A stretch of 64,000 nucleotides of DNA from Limnohabitans sp. WS1 (GTDB taxonomy: Bacteria > Pseudomonadota > Gammaproteobacteria > Burkholderiales > Burkholderiaceae_C): NCBI RefSeq assembly GCF_003063265.1, contig NZ_NERU01000004.1, positions 186,001 to 250,000 on the forward strand. The letters are read 5' to 3'. The position numbers and the translations under genes were made by a program. The notes under the pieces were generated by a model. It had not been told where the DNA came from and ran no database searches. It worked only from the letters and a program-made list of their open reading frames with translations. This document shows, one piece after another, positions 29,534 to 39,426 of this stretch. Each line of letters starts with the position of its first letter. Position 1 is the stretch's first letter.

Positions 29534-30640
29534 TCAAAGCAAAGCGGTCACTTGCGCTGCGATTGCCAAAGAACTGGTCAGGCCGGGCGACTCGATGCCC
29601 AGCAGGTTCACCAGACCCGGCACTCCATGCTCGGCGGGGCCTTGGATCATGAAGTCGGCTGCTGCGTCGTGCGGTGCGTTGATCTTGGGGCGAATGCCCG
29701 CATAACCCGCCTGTAAAGCGCCATCGGCCAAACCCGGCCAATATTTGCGCACCTCGGCATAAAAGGCATCGCCTCGGTGCGGATCGACTTGCAGATCGGC
29801 GGGGTCTTCTACCCATTGCACGTCTGGGCCGAACTTGGCCTGGCCACCCAGGTCAAGCGTGAGGTGCACGCCCAAACCAGCTTTTTCGGGCACGGGGTAA
29901 ATCAGGCGGGAGAACGGGGCCTTGCCAGAGAGCGTGAAATAGTTGCCTTTGGCGTAATGGGCTTGGGGCAACAGACTTTTGTCCAGCCCGTCCATGCGCT
30001 CGGCCAGCGCCACGGCGCTCAATCCTGCAGCATTGACCAGCACTTTGCACGCCAGCTCGGTGCCGTCTTGTGTGGTCACACGAATCGGATGTGTGGCGGT
30101 GCCCTGCCGCACGCCAATGTGCTGCACAGGCGAGACCAGCGCCAGCAAACCACCTGCGTTTTCCATGTCGCCTTGCAAGGCAAGCATGTAGCCGTGACTG
30201 TCAATCACCCCTGTACTGGGCGAGAGCAGCGCCGCTTCACAAGACAGCGCAGGCTCCAGCGCCTGGGCCTGCGCAGCCGTGAGTTTTTGCAAATCGTGCA
30301 CACCGTTGGCGGCGGCCTTGGCCATGATGCCGTCCAGCGCCAGCACTTGCTCGGAGCTTGTCGCCACGATCAGCTTGCCCAACCGCCGATGAGCCACACC
30401 GCGCTCAGCGCAATAGGCGTAAAGCATTTCCTTACCTTGCACACACAGCCGCGCCTTGAGCGAGCCCGCCGGGTAATAAATGCCCGCATGGATGACCTCG
30501 CTGTTGCGCGAGCTGGTGCCCGTGCCGATGGCGTTTTCCGATTCGAGCACCAGCACCTCGCGGCCCGAGAGCGCGAGCGCCCGCCCCACAGCCAGGCCGA
30601 CCACGCCGGCCCCAATCACAACAGCATCAACTTGTTCCAT
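29534..30640 (-). CDS. FAD-dependent oxidoreductase, L-2-hydroxyglutarate oxidase-like
   Basis: This 368-aa protein has an N-terminal FAD Rossmann fold ([29 protein letters not shown]) followed by [31 protein letters not shown], the signature of LhgO/L2HGDH-type DAO-superfamily enzymes, and a C-terminus with [11 protein letters not shown] and [20 protein letters not shown]. Such enzymes oxidise L-2-hydroxyglutarate to 2-oxoglutarate, passing electrons to the respiratory chain. The exact substrate is inferred. Two starts are possible, ATG 30649 and ATG 30640; the latter gives the normal N-terminus. Confidence 0.85.
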   Translation of the reverse strand: MEQVDAVVIGAGVVGLAVGRALALSGREVLVLESENAIGTGTSSRNSEVIHAGIYYPAGSLKARLCVQGKEMLYAYCAERGVAHRRLGKLIVATSSEQVLALDGIMAKAAANGVHDLQKLTAAQAQALEPALSCEAALLSPSTGVIDSHGYMLALQGDMENAGGLLALVSPVQHIGVRQGTATHPIRVTTQDGTELACKVLVNAAGLSAVALAERMDGLDKSLLPQAHYAKGNYFTLSGKAPFSRLIYPVPEKAGLGVHLTLDLGGQAKFGPDVQWVEDPADLQVDPHRGDAFYAEVRKYWPGLADGALQAGYAGIRPKINAPHDAAADFMIQGPAEHGVPGLVNLLGIESPGLTSSLAIAAQVTALL

Positions 30641-30691
30641 GGGCAGCATTGTGGCTCAGTCTGACAAGCCTTGAGGCCAGGATTGGGGGCT

Positions 30692-30955
30692 TTGTGGGAA
30701 CGGCGCCCTCGCCACGATAGGCCGCTCGCAGACCACAAGCCATCGCCCCGAGGGCGGGGCTCCCACACAATGCAGACATTCCCCTTGTAGGAGCGACACC
30801 CTCGTCGCGATAAGCCTCGCAGACCACCACCCCCATCGCCCCGGGGGCGGGGCTCCTACAAAATGCAGACATTCCCCTTGTAGGAGCGACGCCCTCGTCG
30901 CGATAAGCCTCGCAGACCACAAGCCATCGCCCTGAAGGTGGGGTGCCCACACAAG
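30692..30955. repeat. Tandem array of 93-bp REP-pair (BIME-like) units
   Basis: The 414-bp gap between the oxidase and SDR genes is mostly filled by three tandem units starting at 30692, 30785 and 30878 (period 93). Unit 2 is bounded by a perfect 10-bp inverted repeat, TTGTAGGAGC (30785-30794) and GCTCCTACAA (30852-30861). Each unit holds two hairpins, a GCGAC..GTCGC type and a GCCCC..GGGGC type, joined by a conserved AAGCCTCGCAGACCAC-like linker. Unit 3 is degenerate at its right end. The GTAGGAGCG head is like Pseudomonas-type REP elements that RAYT transposases mobilise; no RAYT gene is in the window. Confidence 0.8.
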
Positions 30956-31063
30956 GCGAGGCGAGCACACAGGGTGGATAACCCTCCAAGCTGACACCCG
31001 CAAGACAGACACCAGCACCACACGCAGGCAGACTGCCAGCAATTCACACAAGGAGACCGTTTC

Positions 31064-31825
31064 ATGTCACTGTTCAATCTCACAGGCAAAGTCGCCGTCG
31101 TCACGGGCTCTAGCCGGGGCATTGGTCGCTCGATTGCACACCAGCTGGCCAAGCAAGGCGCCAAAGTAGTGGTGTCCAGCCGCAAGCAAGACGCCTGCGA
31201 AGTGGTGGTCAAGGAAATTCAGGCCGCAGGGGGCGAGGCGATGGCGATTGCCGCGAGCATCTCCAGCAAAGAGCAATTGCAAAACCTGATTGATCAAACC
31301 CGCCAAGCTTGGGGCCCGATCGACATCTTGGTCTGCAATGCGGCCACCAACCCCTATTACGGCCCGACCACCGGCATGAGCGACGAGGTGTTCGACAAGG
31401 TCATGCGCAACAACGTGTTGTCCAACACCTGGCTGTGCACCATGGTCTACCCGGACATGAGAGCCAAGAAGGACGGTTCCATCGTCATCGTGTCGTCGAT
31501 CGGCGGCCTGCACGGCTCGGCCATCATCGGGGCTTACAACATTTCCAAGGCGGCCGACATGCAGCTGGCGCGCAATTTGGCGGTGGAATGGGGTCCTGAC
31601 AATATCCGCGTGAACTGCATCGCGCCGGGCCTGATCAAGACCGACTTTGCCAAGGCTCTGCACGAGGACCCGGTGCTGAGCGCCAAGTACAACAACGAAA
31701 CGCCACTTCGACGCATGGGCGAGCCCGACGACATTGGCGGTGTGGCGGTGTTCCTGGCCAGCCCGGCTGGGCAGTACGTGACGGGGCAGACCATCGTGGC
31801 AGATGGGGGGATGATGATTCGCTGA
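31064..31825 (+). CDS. SDR family NAD(P)-dependent oxidoreductase
   Basis: This 253-aa short-chain dehydrogenase has the classical layout: cofactor motif TGSSRGIGRS, NAAT, the catalytic Ser in IVIVSSIGG, YNISK (Tyr and Lys), and the closing GQTIVADGGMMI typical of FabG-like enzymes. The AAGGAG ribosome site precedes the ATG. Substrate is unknown: a 3-oxoacyl or alcohol/ketone function is possible. It stands alone after the REP array and is followed by a long inverted repeat and a terminator. Confidence 0.9.
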   Translation: MSLFNLTGKVAVVTGSSRGIGRSIAHQLAKQGAKVVVSSRKQDACEVVVKEIQAAGGEAMAIAASISSKEQLQNLIDQTRQAWGPIDILVCNAATNPYYGPTTGMSDEVFDKVMRNNVLSNTWLCTMVYPDMRAKKDGSIVIVSSIGGLHGSAIIGAYNISKAADMQLARNLAVEWGPDNIRVNCIAPGLIKTDFAKALHEDPVLSAKYNNETPLRRMGEPDDIGGVAVFLASPAGQYVTGQTIVADGGMMIR

Positions 31826-31847
31826 TCTGCTTGTTTGTGCGAAGTCC

Positions 31848-31923
31848 GCTGAGAACGGGGAGGGGCCGGGCGCCTCATGCTGGGGTACCAGAAATCGGCA
31901 CCCGGCCCCTCCCCGCTCTCAGC
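31848..31923. repeat. Long GC-rich inverted repeat (27-bp arms)
   Basis: The arm at 31848-31874 (GCTGAGAACGGGGAGGGG...) and the arm at 31897-31923 are complementary over 27 bp with two mismatches around a 22-nt loop. It lies 22 bp after the SDR stop and lacks a T-run, so it is not a standard terminator. Confidence 0.8.
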
Positions 31924-32005
31924 TCAGTGGTTGATCGCAATACAGTCAAAGTGCATTTCGAAACCGGAGATTTGCCCAAGAGCCCCATTTACCTTAGGGC
32001 CAGAA

Positions 32006-32035
32006 AGCAAAAAACCCGCATCTGCGGGCTTTTTG
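32006..32035. terminator. Bidirectional terminator between SDR and sodB
   Basis: CCCGCA and TGCGGG form a hairpin with a TC loop, with an A-run before and a T-run after, so it can stop transcription from either convergent gene. Confidence 0.88.
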
Positions 32036-32053
32036 ACTTGGAGAGAACTTCGA

Positions 32054-32635
32054 TCAGGCGAAGTTTTTCTCTGCGAATGACCAGTTCACCAAGTTGCTGA
32101 GGAAAGTCTCAACGAACTTGGGGCGCATGTTGCGGTAGTCGATGTAATAAGCGTGTTCCCAAACGTCCACAGTCAACAAGGCGGTGTCGCCAGTCGTCAA
32201 GGGGGTGCCAGCAGCGCCCATGTTGACGATGTCCACCGAACCGTCGGCTTTCTTCACCAACCATGTCCAGCCGGAGCCAAAGTTGCCCACGGCGCTCTTG
32301 ACGAAGGCTTCCTTGAAAGCGGCGTAGCTGCCGAACTTGGCGTTGATGGCATCAGCCAATGCGCCAGTGGGCTCACCGCCGCCTTGGGGCTTCATGCAGT
32401 TCCAGAAGAAGGTGTGGTTCCAGATCTGAGCGGAGTTGTTGTAGATGCCGCCGCTGGACTTCTTGATGATCTCTTCGAGGGACATGCTCTCGAATTCAGT
32501 GCCTTTTTGCAGGTTGTTCAGGTTCACAACATAAGCGTTGTGGTGCTTGCCGTGGTGAAACTCCAAAGTTTCCTGGCTGTAATGAGGGGCCAAAGCATCA
32601 ATCGCGTAAGGCAATGCGGGCAAGGTGTGTTCCAT
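32054..32635 (-). CDS. sodB: Superoxide dismutase (Fe)
   Basis: SodB converts superoxide to oxygen and hydrogen peroxide. The 193-aa protein has the four metal ligands in standard context: His in [11 protein letters not shown], His in WNHTFFWNC, and Asp and His in [13 protein letters not shown]. The [13 protein letters not shown] and FGSGWTWLV segments favour the iron type. It is monocistronic, converging on the SDR gene. Confidence 0.96.
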   Translation of the reverse strand: MEHTLPALPYAIDALAPHYSQETLEFHHGKHHNAYVVNLNNLQKGTEFESMSLEEIIKKSSGGIYNNSAQIWNHTFFWNCMKPQGGGEPTGALADAINAKFGSYAAFKEAFVKSAVGNFGSGWTWLVKKADGSVDIVNMGAAGTPLTTGDTALLTVDVWEHAYYIDYRNMRPKFVETFLSNLVNWSFAEKNFA

Positions 32636-32795
32636 GAAGGCGTCCTTTGGTGGTGTGAAAAAGATAACTGTTGCATTTTAGGGGCAGCTTGATCGCCCTT
32701 GAGGGTGACAGGTCACTGAAAAATAACGATCCAAGGAGCAGGTTCATCACCTTCACCGCCATCACCAAACAGAGCCACCCGTTCAGAACTTTCGT

Positions 32796-34151
32796 TCAGG
32801 GTGTGACCACCAAGGACACGTCCCCATCGGCCAAGGTCGCCCGAACCCCTTGTCCGGACCTGAATTGAGTGGCATGGCTCAAAGCATGGCCTTGCTCATC
32901 GCTCAACCATGCGTAGCCACGCTCCAAAACCAGACGCGGGTCAACCGATGACAAGCGCAATGCAGCGTGTTCCAAACGTTGTGCACGTTGGTGCACCTGC
33001 TGGCTTCGGTTGAAAGCCAGGCGGTCGGTCAAGCGGTCCAAATGGTGAGACTGCAAAGTTGACTGGGTTTGCACGCCGCTTTGCAGACGACTGTCCAATC
33101 GATCAAGCCACTGGCTGTGCTGGCCCAGCAGGCCCTGCGGGCGACTCAAACGAGATGCAAGCGCACTCAGGCGTTGCGTCTGCCGCTCTTGCTGACGAAC
33201 CAGGCCCACACCGAAACGGGCAGCAACGCTGTCCAGCCGCTGGGCTTGTCGGTCTTGCTGTCGCATCAAGCCCCGGCTCAGCCTTTGCTCCAACACCGAC
33301 AGGGCCTGCAAACCTGCACCGCGATCCATCGCCGCCAGCTCGGCGGCAGCCGTGGGTGTGGGGGCACGCACATCGGCCACAAAGTCGGCAATGGTGAAGT
33401 CGGTTTCATGGCCCACGCCACTGATGACTGGCACTGGACTTTGGGCGATCACACGGGCAAGGTTTTCATCGTTGAACGACCACAAATCGTCGATAGAGCC
33501 GCCTCCGCGCACCAGCAAAATCACATCCACAGGCGGACACCATGGATTGTCTTCTGCGGTAAGGGCGTACAGATTGTTCAGTGCCTGCACCAAGGTAGCG
33601 GGCGCAGCTGAACCTTGCACCAGCGCAGGCACCAGCAACACCGGAATGTGCGGCACACGCCGCTGTAAGGCGGTCATCACGTCGTGCCAAGCGGCAGCCC
33701 CCAAAGAAGTCACCACACCAATGGCGCGGGGTTGTGTTGGCAATGGGCGCTTGTGCACAGCATCAAACAGCCCTTCGCTTTCCAGTTTGATTTTGAGTCT
33801 CAAAAACTGCTCAAAAAGTGCGCCCTGCCCTGCCCGCTGCATGGACTCGACAATCAATTGCAAGTCTCCCCGGGCCTCATACACCCCCAAACGGCCTCGT
33901 ACCTCGACCAGCTCGCCATCGCGCGGGGAAAAGTCAACCAAACTGGCCGCACGGCGAAACATGGCGCATCGGATCTGACCCGCGTCATCTTTGATGGAAA
34001 AATAGCAATGGCCACTGGCCGCGCGTGAAAAGCCGGAAATTTCACCTCGAACGATCACGGGGTTGAAGCGCAGGTCCAAGGTATCGGCCACAGCACGGCA
34101 CAAAGCGGAGACTGTCCAGGCACTTTCTTGGCTTGATTCGAGCATGTTCAT
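32796..34151 (-). CDS. xseA: Exodeoxyribonuclease VII large subunit
   Basis: XseA is the catalytic subunit of exonuclease VII, which degrades single-stranded DNA. The 451-aa protein opens with an OB fold (FNPVIVRGEISGFSRAASGHCYFSIKDDAGQIRCAMFRR), then the nuclease core with AIGVVTSLGAAAWHDVMTALQRR, VILLVRGGGSIDDLWSFNDENLARVIA and PVISGVGHETDFTIADFVADVRAPTPTAAAEL. A long coiled-coil of Arg/Gln-rich repeats leads to a C-terminus with DPRLVLERGYAWL. Two close ATGs (34151, 34145) are possible. The small subunit XseB is not nearby. Confidence 0.95.
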   Translation of the reverse strand: MNMLESSQESAWTVSALCRAVADTLDLRFNPVIVRGEISGFSRAASGHCYFSIKDDAGQIRCAMFRRAASLVDFSPRDGELVEVRGRLGVYEARGDLQLIVESMQRAGQGALFEQFLRLKIKLESEGLFDAVHKRPLPTQPRAIGVVTSLGAAAWHDVMTALQRRVPHIPVLLVPALVQGSAAPATLVQALNNLYALTAEDNPWCPPVDVILLVRGGGSIDDLWSFNDENLARVIAQSPVPVISGVGHETDFTIADFVADVRAPTPTAAAELAAMDRGAGLQALSVLEQRLSRGLMRQQDRQAQRLDSVAARFGVGLVRQQERQTQRLSALASRLSRPQGLLGQHSQWLDRLDSRLQSGVQTQSTLQSHHLDRLTDRLAFNRSQQVHQRAQRLEHAALRLSSVDPRLVLERGYAWLSDEQGHALSHATQFRSGQGVRATLADGDVSLVVTP

Positions 34152-34516
34152 TGTGGGGATTGTTATTCAAATGGGGGGCGAGCCATCCGCTTCGGGCTGA
34201 GGCTTGATGTGAAGTACTCCACAGATGAAGGACGACATACACCAAGGGCCATCAAAAAGCACACACGCTCTTTGTTCATCTTAAGCAATTGATTTCATTC
34301 AATTTTTCCCAAAACAGCATCACCAAATTCTGAAAATTGATCGAATATAGAAGTATTCAAAAAAATTCATTCAAAAGTTCTTCACAAAGTTATCCACAGG
34401 ACAGCCTCCCCCGTTGGAAACCCTCAAAGACGGGCTCTAAAGAGGCCCTCGTGCGCTTGAGACATCGTTCATAATGACAATCTTTTGTCACACCGAACTC
34501 TCAAGAAGGAAAAGTT
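34152..34516. other. Intergenic, A/T-rich region with a perfect DnaA box
   Basis: This 365-bp gap between the divergent xseA and exbB holds no credible gene. Bases from about 34260 to 34385 are distinctly A/T-rich. TTATCCACA at 34390-34398 is a perfect DnaA box. It must contain promoters for both flanking genes. A single box makes a replication origin unlikely. Confidence 0.6.
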
Positions 34517-35134
34517 TTGTTATCGATCATACAAGCCGCAGGTTGGCCCATTTGGCCCCTGATTCTGTGCTCTGTCCTGGCCTTGGCCTTGATCATTGAA
34601 CGATTGTTTCAATTGCAGACCCGCAAAGTTGCCCCATCGAACACTTTGGAAAAAGCCATGGAGGTCACTCGCTCAAACTTGCCGTCAGAAGAAGTGGTGC
34701 GCCAATTGGAAAACATGGGCGTTTTAGGGCCCGTTCTGGCCAGCGGCATCAGAAATTTGCAACAAAACCCCCAAGCCACCCACAAAGATGTCCAATCCGG
34801 GATGGAAATGGCCGGGCGCAAGGCAGCACGAGACTTAGAGCGTTACCTGACCGCTTTGGCCACCATTGCTTCGGCCGCCCCGTTGTTGGGTCTTCTGGGC
34901 ACCGTGGTGGGCATGATCGAGATTTTTGGCGCTCACACTGCGGCCAACAACCAACCGGCCCAATTGGCTCAGGGCATTTCAATCGCCTTGTACAACACCG
35001 CTTTCGGCCTGATTGTGGCGATCCCTGCCTTGATGTTTTGGCGTTACTTCCGATCCGTGGTGGACAATCACCTGCTGAACATGGAAATAGCCAGCGAACA
35101 ATTTTGCCGGCACCTGAACCATTTGCGCGACTGA
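34517..35134 (+). CDS. exbB: MotA/TolQ/ExbB proton channel family protein
   Basis: This 205-aa inner-membrane protein resembles ExbB/TolQ, which uses proton flow to energise TonB-type transport. It has an N-terminal membrane segment (WPIWPLILCSVLALALIIERLF), a cytoplasmic loop, then two segments with ASAAPLLGLLGTVVGMIEIFGA and IALYNTAFGLIVAIPALMFW. The start is a TTG with an AGGAAAAG site in front. It heads the exbB-exbD-lpxK-trm112-kdsB-adk unit, so it may be a dedicated envelope complex rather than the TonB partner; exb versus tol naming is uncertain. Confidence 0.9.
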   Translation: MLSIIQAAGWPIWPLILCSVLALALIIERLFQLQTRKVAPSNTLEKAMEVTRSNLPSEEVVRQLENMGVLGPVLASGIRNLQQNPQATHKDVQSGMEMAGRKAARDLERYLTALATIASAAPLLGLLGTVVGMIEIFGAHTAANNQPAQLAQGISIALYNTAFGLIVAIPALMFWRYFRSVVDNHLLNMEIASEQFCRHLNHLRD

Positions 35135-35147
35135 CTGTGTATTGATT

Positions 35148-35570
35148 GTGAATTTCAGTAAAAACCGCCCCTCCTCAGAGCCCGAAATCAACTTGATCCC
35201 CTTCATCGACATTTTGTTGGTGGTGATGATCTTTTTGATGCTCACCACCACATGGTCGCGTTTGACAGAAATCAGCTTGACTTTGCCTGTGGCCGATGCG
35301 CAAAAACAAAAAGACCGGCCTCAGCAAATCATCTTGACCATCAGCGCACAAGGCCAATATGCCTTGAACAAAACACCGGTCAATGGCAGCTCAGTCAGTG
35401 CACTTTCAGCTGTTTTGGCCAATTTGGCCTCCAAAGAAATGACTTTGGTGATCAGTGCGGATGCCCAAGCAAGCCACCAGTCGGTGGTCAATGCGATGGA
35501 AGCGGCCCGCCGCACAGGCTTGTCGCAAATCACCTTTGCGACCCAATCGGCTGATTCATCGGGGTCTTGA
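35148..35570 (+). CDS. exbD: Biopolymer transport protein ExbD/TolR
   Basis: ExbD/TolR is the partner of the ExbB-type channel. The 140-aa protein has a short cytoplasmic N-terminus, then EPEINLIPFIDILLVVMIFLMLTTTW, a single membrane helix with the essential Asp (FIDILL), and a periplasmic domain. The start is a GTG at 35148 giving MNFSKNRPSSEPEINLIP, as in relatives; a TTG at 35142 is the alternative. Neither has a good ribosome site. lpxK begins 6 bp after its stop. Confidence 0.88.
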   Translation: MNFSKNRPSSEPEINLIPFIDILLVVMIFLMLTTTWSRLTEISLTLPVADAQKQKDRPQQIILTISAQGQYALNKTPVNGSSVSALSAVLANLASKEMTLVISADAQASHQSVVNAMEAARRTGLSQITFATQSADSSGS

Positions 35571-35576
35571 CTCTCC

Positions 35577-36572
35577 ATGGCGCTTGGCACCTGGCTTCAC
35601 CAACGACTGCCGCGCGTTTGGCTGTCGCGTGGCTGGGCTGCCCACTTGCTCATGCCCGTGGCCTGGCTTTATCAGCTTGCTTTGATGGCTCGAACAGGCC
35701 TTTACCTGACCGGCCTCAAAAGCAGACATCGACTGCCCGTTCGGGTCATTGTGGTTGGCAACGTTGTGGCTGGAGGCGCAGGAAAAACGCCCGTGACGAT
35801 GGCCTTGGTTGAACACCTGCAACACAAAGGGCACACGGTCGGCGTGATCTCCAGGGGTCATGGCCGTCAGACCCGTGACACCCGTGAAGTTCTTCCGGCC
35901 GATCGTCCCGAAACCGTGGGAGACGAGCCTTTGCTCATTCGCCAAAAAACAGGGGTTCCTGTTTGGGTGGGTTCATCCCGCGTTCAAGCAGGTCAGGCCT
36001 TGTTGGCCGCCCATCCTCAAGTGGACACCGTGGTCTGTGACGATGGCTTGCAGCATTGGGCCTTGGCCCGAGACATTGAAATTTGTGTGATGGACGAACG
36101 CGGCGTTGGGAATGGCTGGCTGCTTCCTGCTGGGCCTTTGCGAGAAAAATGGCCCAGATCCGTTGACTTGCTTCTCCACACGGGCATCAACAACCTGTCT
36201 GGTGGTTTCCAGGCGAAGCGGCAACTGGGTCAAATGGCGCAGGATGCACAAGGTCGCACAAGCACCTTGAACGATTTGAAAAGCAGCCCCGTTGATGCAG
36301 TTGCTGGACTGGCGCGTCCGGCATCCTTCTTCAACATGCTCCGAGAAAACGGCCTTGAACTGGCAACCACTCAAGCCTTGCCCGATCATTTCGACTTTGC
36401 AACTTGGCCAAGAAGCGAAGGTCCAAGACCCTTGCTGTGCACCGAAAAAGACGCCGCCAAGCTCTGGCAACGACAACCGACCGCGCTGGCGGTGCCCCTG
36501 GTGCTCACGCCTGAACCTGCTTTTTGGCATGCCCTGGACGCACTGTTGGCAAAAACAGACCCACACCCTTGA
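35577..36572 (+). CDS. lpxK: Tetraacyldisaccharide 4'-kinase
   Basis: LpxK phosphorylates the lipid A precursor at the 4' position at the inner membrane. The 331-aa protein has the membrane-associating start (LPRVWLSRGWAAHLLMPVAWLYQ), a P-loop in VVGNVVAGGAGKTPVTM, the conserved GVISRGHGR and DDGLQHWALARDIEICVMDERGVGNGWLLPAGPLRE. It follows exbD closely, and the next gene is 84 bp on. Confidence 0.95.
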   Translation: MALGTWLHQRLPRVWLSRGWAAHLLMPVAWLYQLALMARTGLYLTGLKSRHRLPVRVIVVGNVVAGGAGKTPVTMALVEHLQHKGHTVGVISRGHGRQTRDTREVLPADRPETVGDEPLLIRQKTGVPVWVGSSRVQAGQALLAAHPQVDTVVCDDGLQHWALARDIEICVMDERGVGNGWLLPAGPLREKWPRSVDLLLHTGINNLSGGFQAKRQLGQMAQDAQGRTSTLNDLKSSPVDAVAGLARPASFFNMLRENGLELATTQALPDHFDFATWPRSEGPRPLLCTEKDAAKLWQRQPTALAVPLVLTPEPAFWHALDALLAKTDPHP

Positions 36573-36656
36573 GCAAAACGGTTCTTGCGTGACATCGGAA
36601 CACGATTTCGCGGCAACCCAGCACGAGGGCCACCTTGTCGCAGTTATCATTCCTTG

Positions 36657-36863
36657 ATGGACACCAAACTGCTTGAACTGCTGGTCTGCCCCGTGACCAA
36701 AGGCCCTTTGAACTTTGACCGTGAGGCGCAAGAGTTGCTCTCACGAAGCGCCCGGCTGGCCTATCCAGTGCGCCAGGGCATTCCCATCTTGCTTGAGAAT
36801 GAAGCCCGCCCCTTGAGCGATGATGAGCTCGACAAATTGGCCGCGTTGCGTCCCCCCTTGTGA
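36657..36863 (+). CDS. Trm112 family protein
   Basis: The 68-aa protein is the bacterial YcaR/Trm112 type: [49 protein letters not shown]. Here the usual zinc cysteines are mostly missing; only one Cys (VCPVTKGPL) remains, so it likely does not bind zinc. In eukaryotes Trm112 activates methyltransferases, while in bacteria it is a conserved neighbour of lpxK and kdsB with no proven role. The ATG at 36657 begins the conserved domain. Confidence 0.88.
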   Translation: MDTKLLELLVCPVTKGPLNFDREAQELLSRSARLAYPVRQGIPILLENEARPLSDDELDKLAALRPPL

Positions 36864-36873
36864 GCCCACGGTC

Positions 36874-37653
36874 ATGAGCGAAACCACCTCTCAACTGGAC
36901 TTTACGGTCCTGATTCCAGCACGCCTGGCTTCAACGCGACTGCCCAACAAGCCTTTGGCCGATGTCGTGGGATTGCCCATGATCGTGCGAGTGGCCAGGC
37001 AAGCGCAACGCTCGCGGGCCCAACAAGTGGTGGTCGCCGCAGATGACGTCCGCATTGTGAATGCTTGTGCCGAGCACGGCATACAGGCCTTGCTCACACG
37101 ACAAGACCACCCCAGCGGCAGTGACCGTTTGGCTGAAGCTTGTCAGCAACTGGGATTGCCCTCCGACCGGGTGGTGGTCAATGTCCAGGGCGACGAACCC
37201 CTGATCGAGCCAGAATTGATCAACCAAGTCGCCCTTGCTTTGACGCAGTGTCCGCAAGCGAGCATGAGCACCGCTGCCCATGCCATCACATCCTGCGCCG
37301 ACTTCACCAATCCCAATGTGGTCAAAGTGGTCACCGATGCCCGTGGCATCGCGCTTTATTTCAGCAGAGCGCCCATCCCTTGGTGGCGAGATGGCCCTGC
37401 TGACCCGCTTTTGATGCAACTGCCAGACCCTGCACCCCTGCGCCATGTGGGCATTTACGCTTACCGGGCAGGATTTTTGTCACTTTTCCCACAATTGCCT
37501 GTAGCCCCCATTGAAGCTGTGGAATCACTGGAGCAACTGCGCGCACTTTGGCATGGACACGCCATTGCGGTGCACATCACTGACAAAGCCCCTGGGCCTG
37601 GTGTAGACACGCCTGAAGATTTGGATCGGGTCCGCGCCCTGCTGATGGCGTAA
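36874..37653 (+). CDS. kdsB: 3-deoxy-manno-octulosonate cytidylyltransferase
   Basis: KdsB activates Kdo with CTP to give CMP-Kdo for transfer to lipid A. The 259-aa protein has [32 protein letters not shown], the [14 protein letters not shown] segment, [12 protein letters not shown] and [12 protein letters not shown], all typical. The ATG at 36874 lies 10 bp after the Trm112 stop. Together with KdsA, PyrG (CTP supply) and LpxK, it places several lipopolysaccharide steps in this window. Confidence 0.97.
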   Translation: MSETTSQLDFTVLIPARLASTRLPNKPLADVVGLPMIVRVARQAQRSRAQQVVVAADDVRIVNACAEHGIQALLTRQDHPSGSDRLAEACQQLGLPSDRVVVNVQGDEPLIEPELINQVALALTQCPQASMSTAAHAITSCADFTNPNVVKVVTDARGIALYFSRAPIPWWRDGPADPLLMQLPDPAPLRHVGIYAYRAGFLSLFPQLPVAPIEAVESLEQLRALWHGHAIAVHITDKAPGPGVDTPEDLDRVRALLMA

Positions 37654-37750
37654 GCCTGGCTTGAGCATCGCGTGATATTCTCGACCTACGTTGTCAGGAG
37701 ACGTGGGTCCGTATGAGATCCATCTGACAGACACCCATGACAAGCTATAA

Positions 37751-38413
<663 letters not shown>

Positions 38414-38450
38414 TGAATTCTTGAGCGCAGCATGCGCTGCACAGCCCCAC

Positions 38451-38475
38451 AAAGCCCCGTTAAGGGGCTTTTTTG
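38451..38475 (+). terminator. Rho-independent terminator after adk
   Basis: AAAGCCCC and GGGGCTTTT form the stem with a GTTAA loop and a run of T, 38 bp after the adk stop. Confidence 0.9.
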
Positions 38476-38596
38476 TTTTGGGGATGCCTGGCCATCGCTT
38501 TTGTTGCAAATGCCCTGCGGCTCCACACCAAGGCGCTTTGCATCCAAGGCCCATGGTTGATGGTTTTTACATACACTCCTTGCAAAACCGCAAAAA

Positions 38597-38612
38597 CTGG
38601 TTAAAAATACAG
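38597..38612 (+). promoter_or_regulatory. LexA (SOS) box upstream of lexA
   Basis: CTGG-TTAAAAAT-ACAG matches the CTGT-N8-ACAG SOS consensus with one mismatch. It lies 34-49 bp before the lexA ATG and fits autorepression. Confidence 0.75.
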
Positions 38613-38645
38613 TCACTGGATGAAACAACAGCCCTAGGAGCACCG

Positions 38646-39317
38646 ATGACCGACGATCCGAAACTCACGGCCAGGCAACAAGAAATTCTGAACCTGATTC
38701 AGAACACCATGGCCAACACGGGTTCCCCACCCACACGCGCAGAGATCGCGACGGCATTGGGTTTCAAGTCGGCAAACGCGGCCGAAGAGCACCTAAAAGC
38801 ACTGGCCCGCAAAGGCGTCATCGAACTGGTCAGCGGCACTTCCCGCGGAATTCGTCTCAAAGGCAGCGCCCGCAGCACGACCCGTGTGCCTGCGGATTCG
38901 TTCAGCCTGAACCTGCCCGGACTGGCGCAACTTTGTTTGCCCTTGGTGGGGCGGGTTGCCGCTGGCTCTCCCATCCTTGCGCAAGAACATGTTGACCGCT
39001 CTTACCAAGTCGAAAGCACTTTGTTCGCACAACAGCCTGATTACTTGTTGCGTGTCAGAGGCATGTCCATGCGGGACGCGGGCATCATGGATGGAGATTT
39101 GTTGGCCGTGAAATCAACCAAAGACGTTCGCAATGGACAAATTGTGGTGGCCCGTTTGGGGGACGATGTCACGGTCAAACGTTTGAACAAAACAGCCTCT
39201 GGCATTGAACTTCTGCCTGAAAATCCAGACTACCCGGTCATTTTGGTGCGTCCTGGCGAACCTTTTGACATTGAAGGCTTGGCGGTGGGCCTGATACGCA
39301 ACACATTCATCATTTGA
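38646..39317 (+). CDS. lexA: LexA repressor
   Basis: LexA represses the SOS regulon until RecA on single-stranded DNA promotes its self-cleavage. The 223-aa protein has the winged-helix DNA-binding domain ([47 protein letters not shown]), the cleavage bond Ala106-Gly107 in VGRVAAGSP, the catalytic Ser141 in RGMSMRD and Lys178 in DVTVKRLN. The ATG at 38646 is internal to a longer open frame that has no coding character. Confidence 0.96.
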   Translation: MTDDPKLTARQQEILNLIQNTMANTGSPPTRAEIATALGFKSANAAEEHLKALARKGVIELVSGTSRGIRLKGSARSTTRVPADSFSLNLPGLAQLCLPLVGRVAAGSPILAQEHVDRSYQVESTLFAQQPDYLLRVRGMSMRDAGIMDGDLLAVKSTKDVRNGQIVVARLGDDVTVKRLNKTASGIELLPENPDYPVILVRPGEPFDIEGLAVGLIRNTFII

Positions 39318-39330
39318 TGCTTTAAATCCT

Positions 39331-39367
39331 GGCTCAGGTGGCGGGCGCTGTTATTCAGCCCTGAGCC
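39331..39367 (+). terminator. Weak hairpin after lexA
   Basis: GGCTCAGG (39331-39338) pairs with CCTGAGCC (39360-39367) with a 21-nt loop; a GGTTTTCTT stretch follows. Possible lexA terminator. Confidence 0.35.
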
Positions 39368-39426
39368 CAGCGGTTTTCTTCAGCAATCCTGCCTGTGTCC
39401 AACCTCCATGATTTGAAAGGTTTCAC

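Noticed and set aside
30692..30955. CRISPR array with 93-bp period
   Set aside because: The whole unit, not just a 25-40 bp repeat, is conserved; there are no unique spacers.
31924..32035. Short minus-strand frame ending in GFEMHFDCIAINH next to sodB
   Set aside because: It has no ATG or GTG start, runs through the terminator and overlaps the end of sodB in another frame; could be a remnant but cannot be supported as a gene.
34390..34398. Possible replication origin because of the DnaA box and A/T-rich tract
   Set aside because: Only one box is present, and none of dnaA, dnaN, parAB or gidA is nearby.
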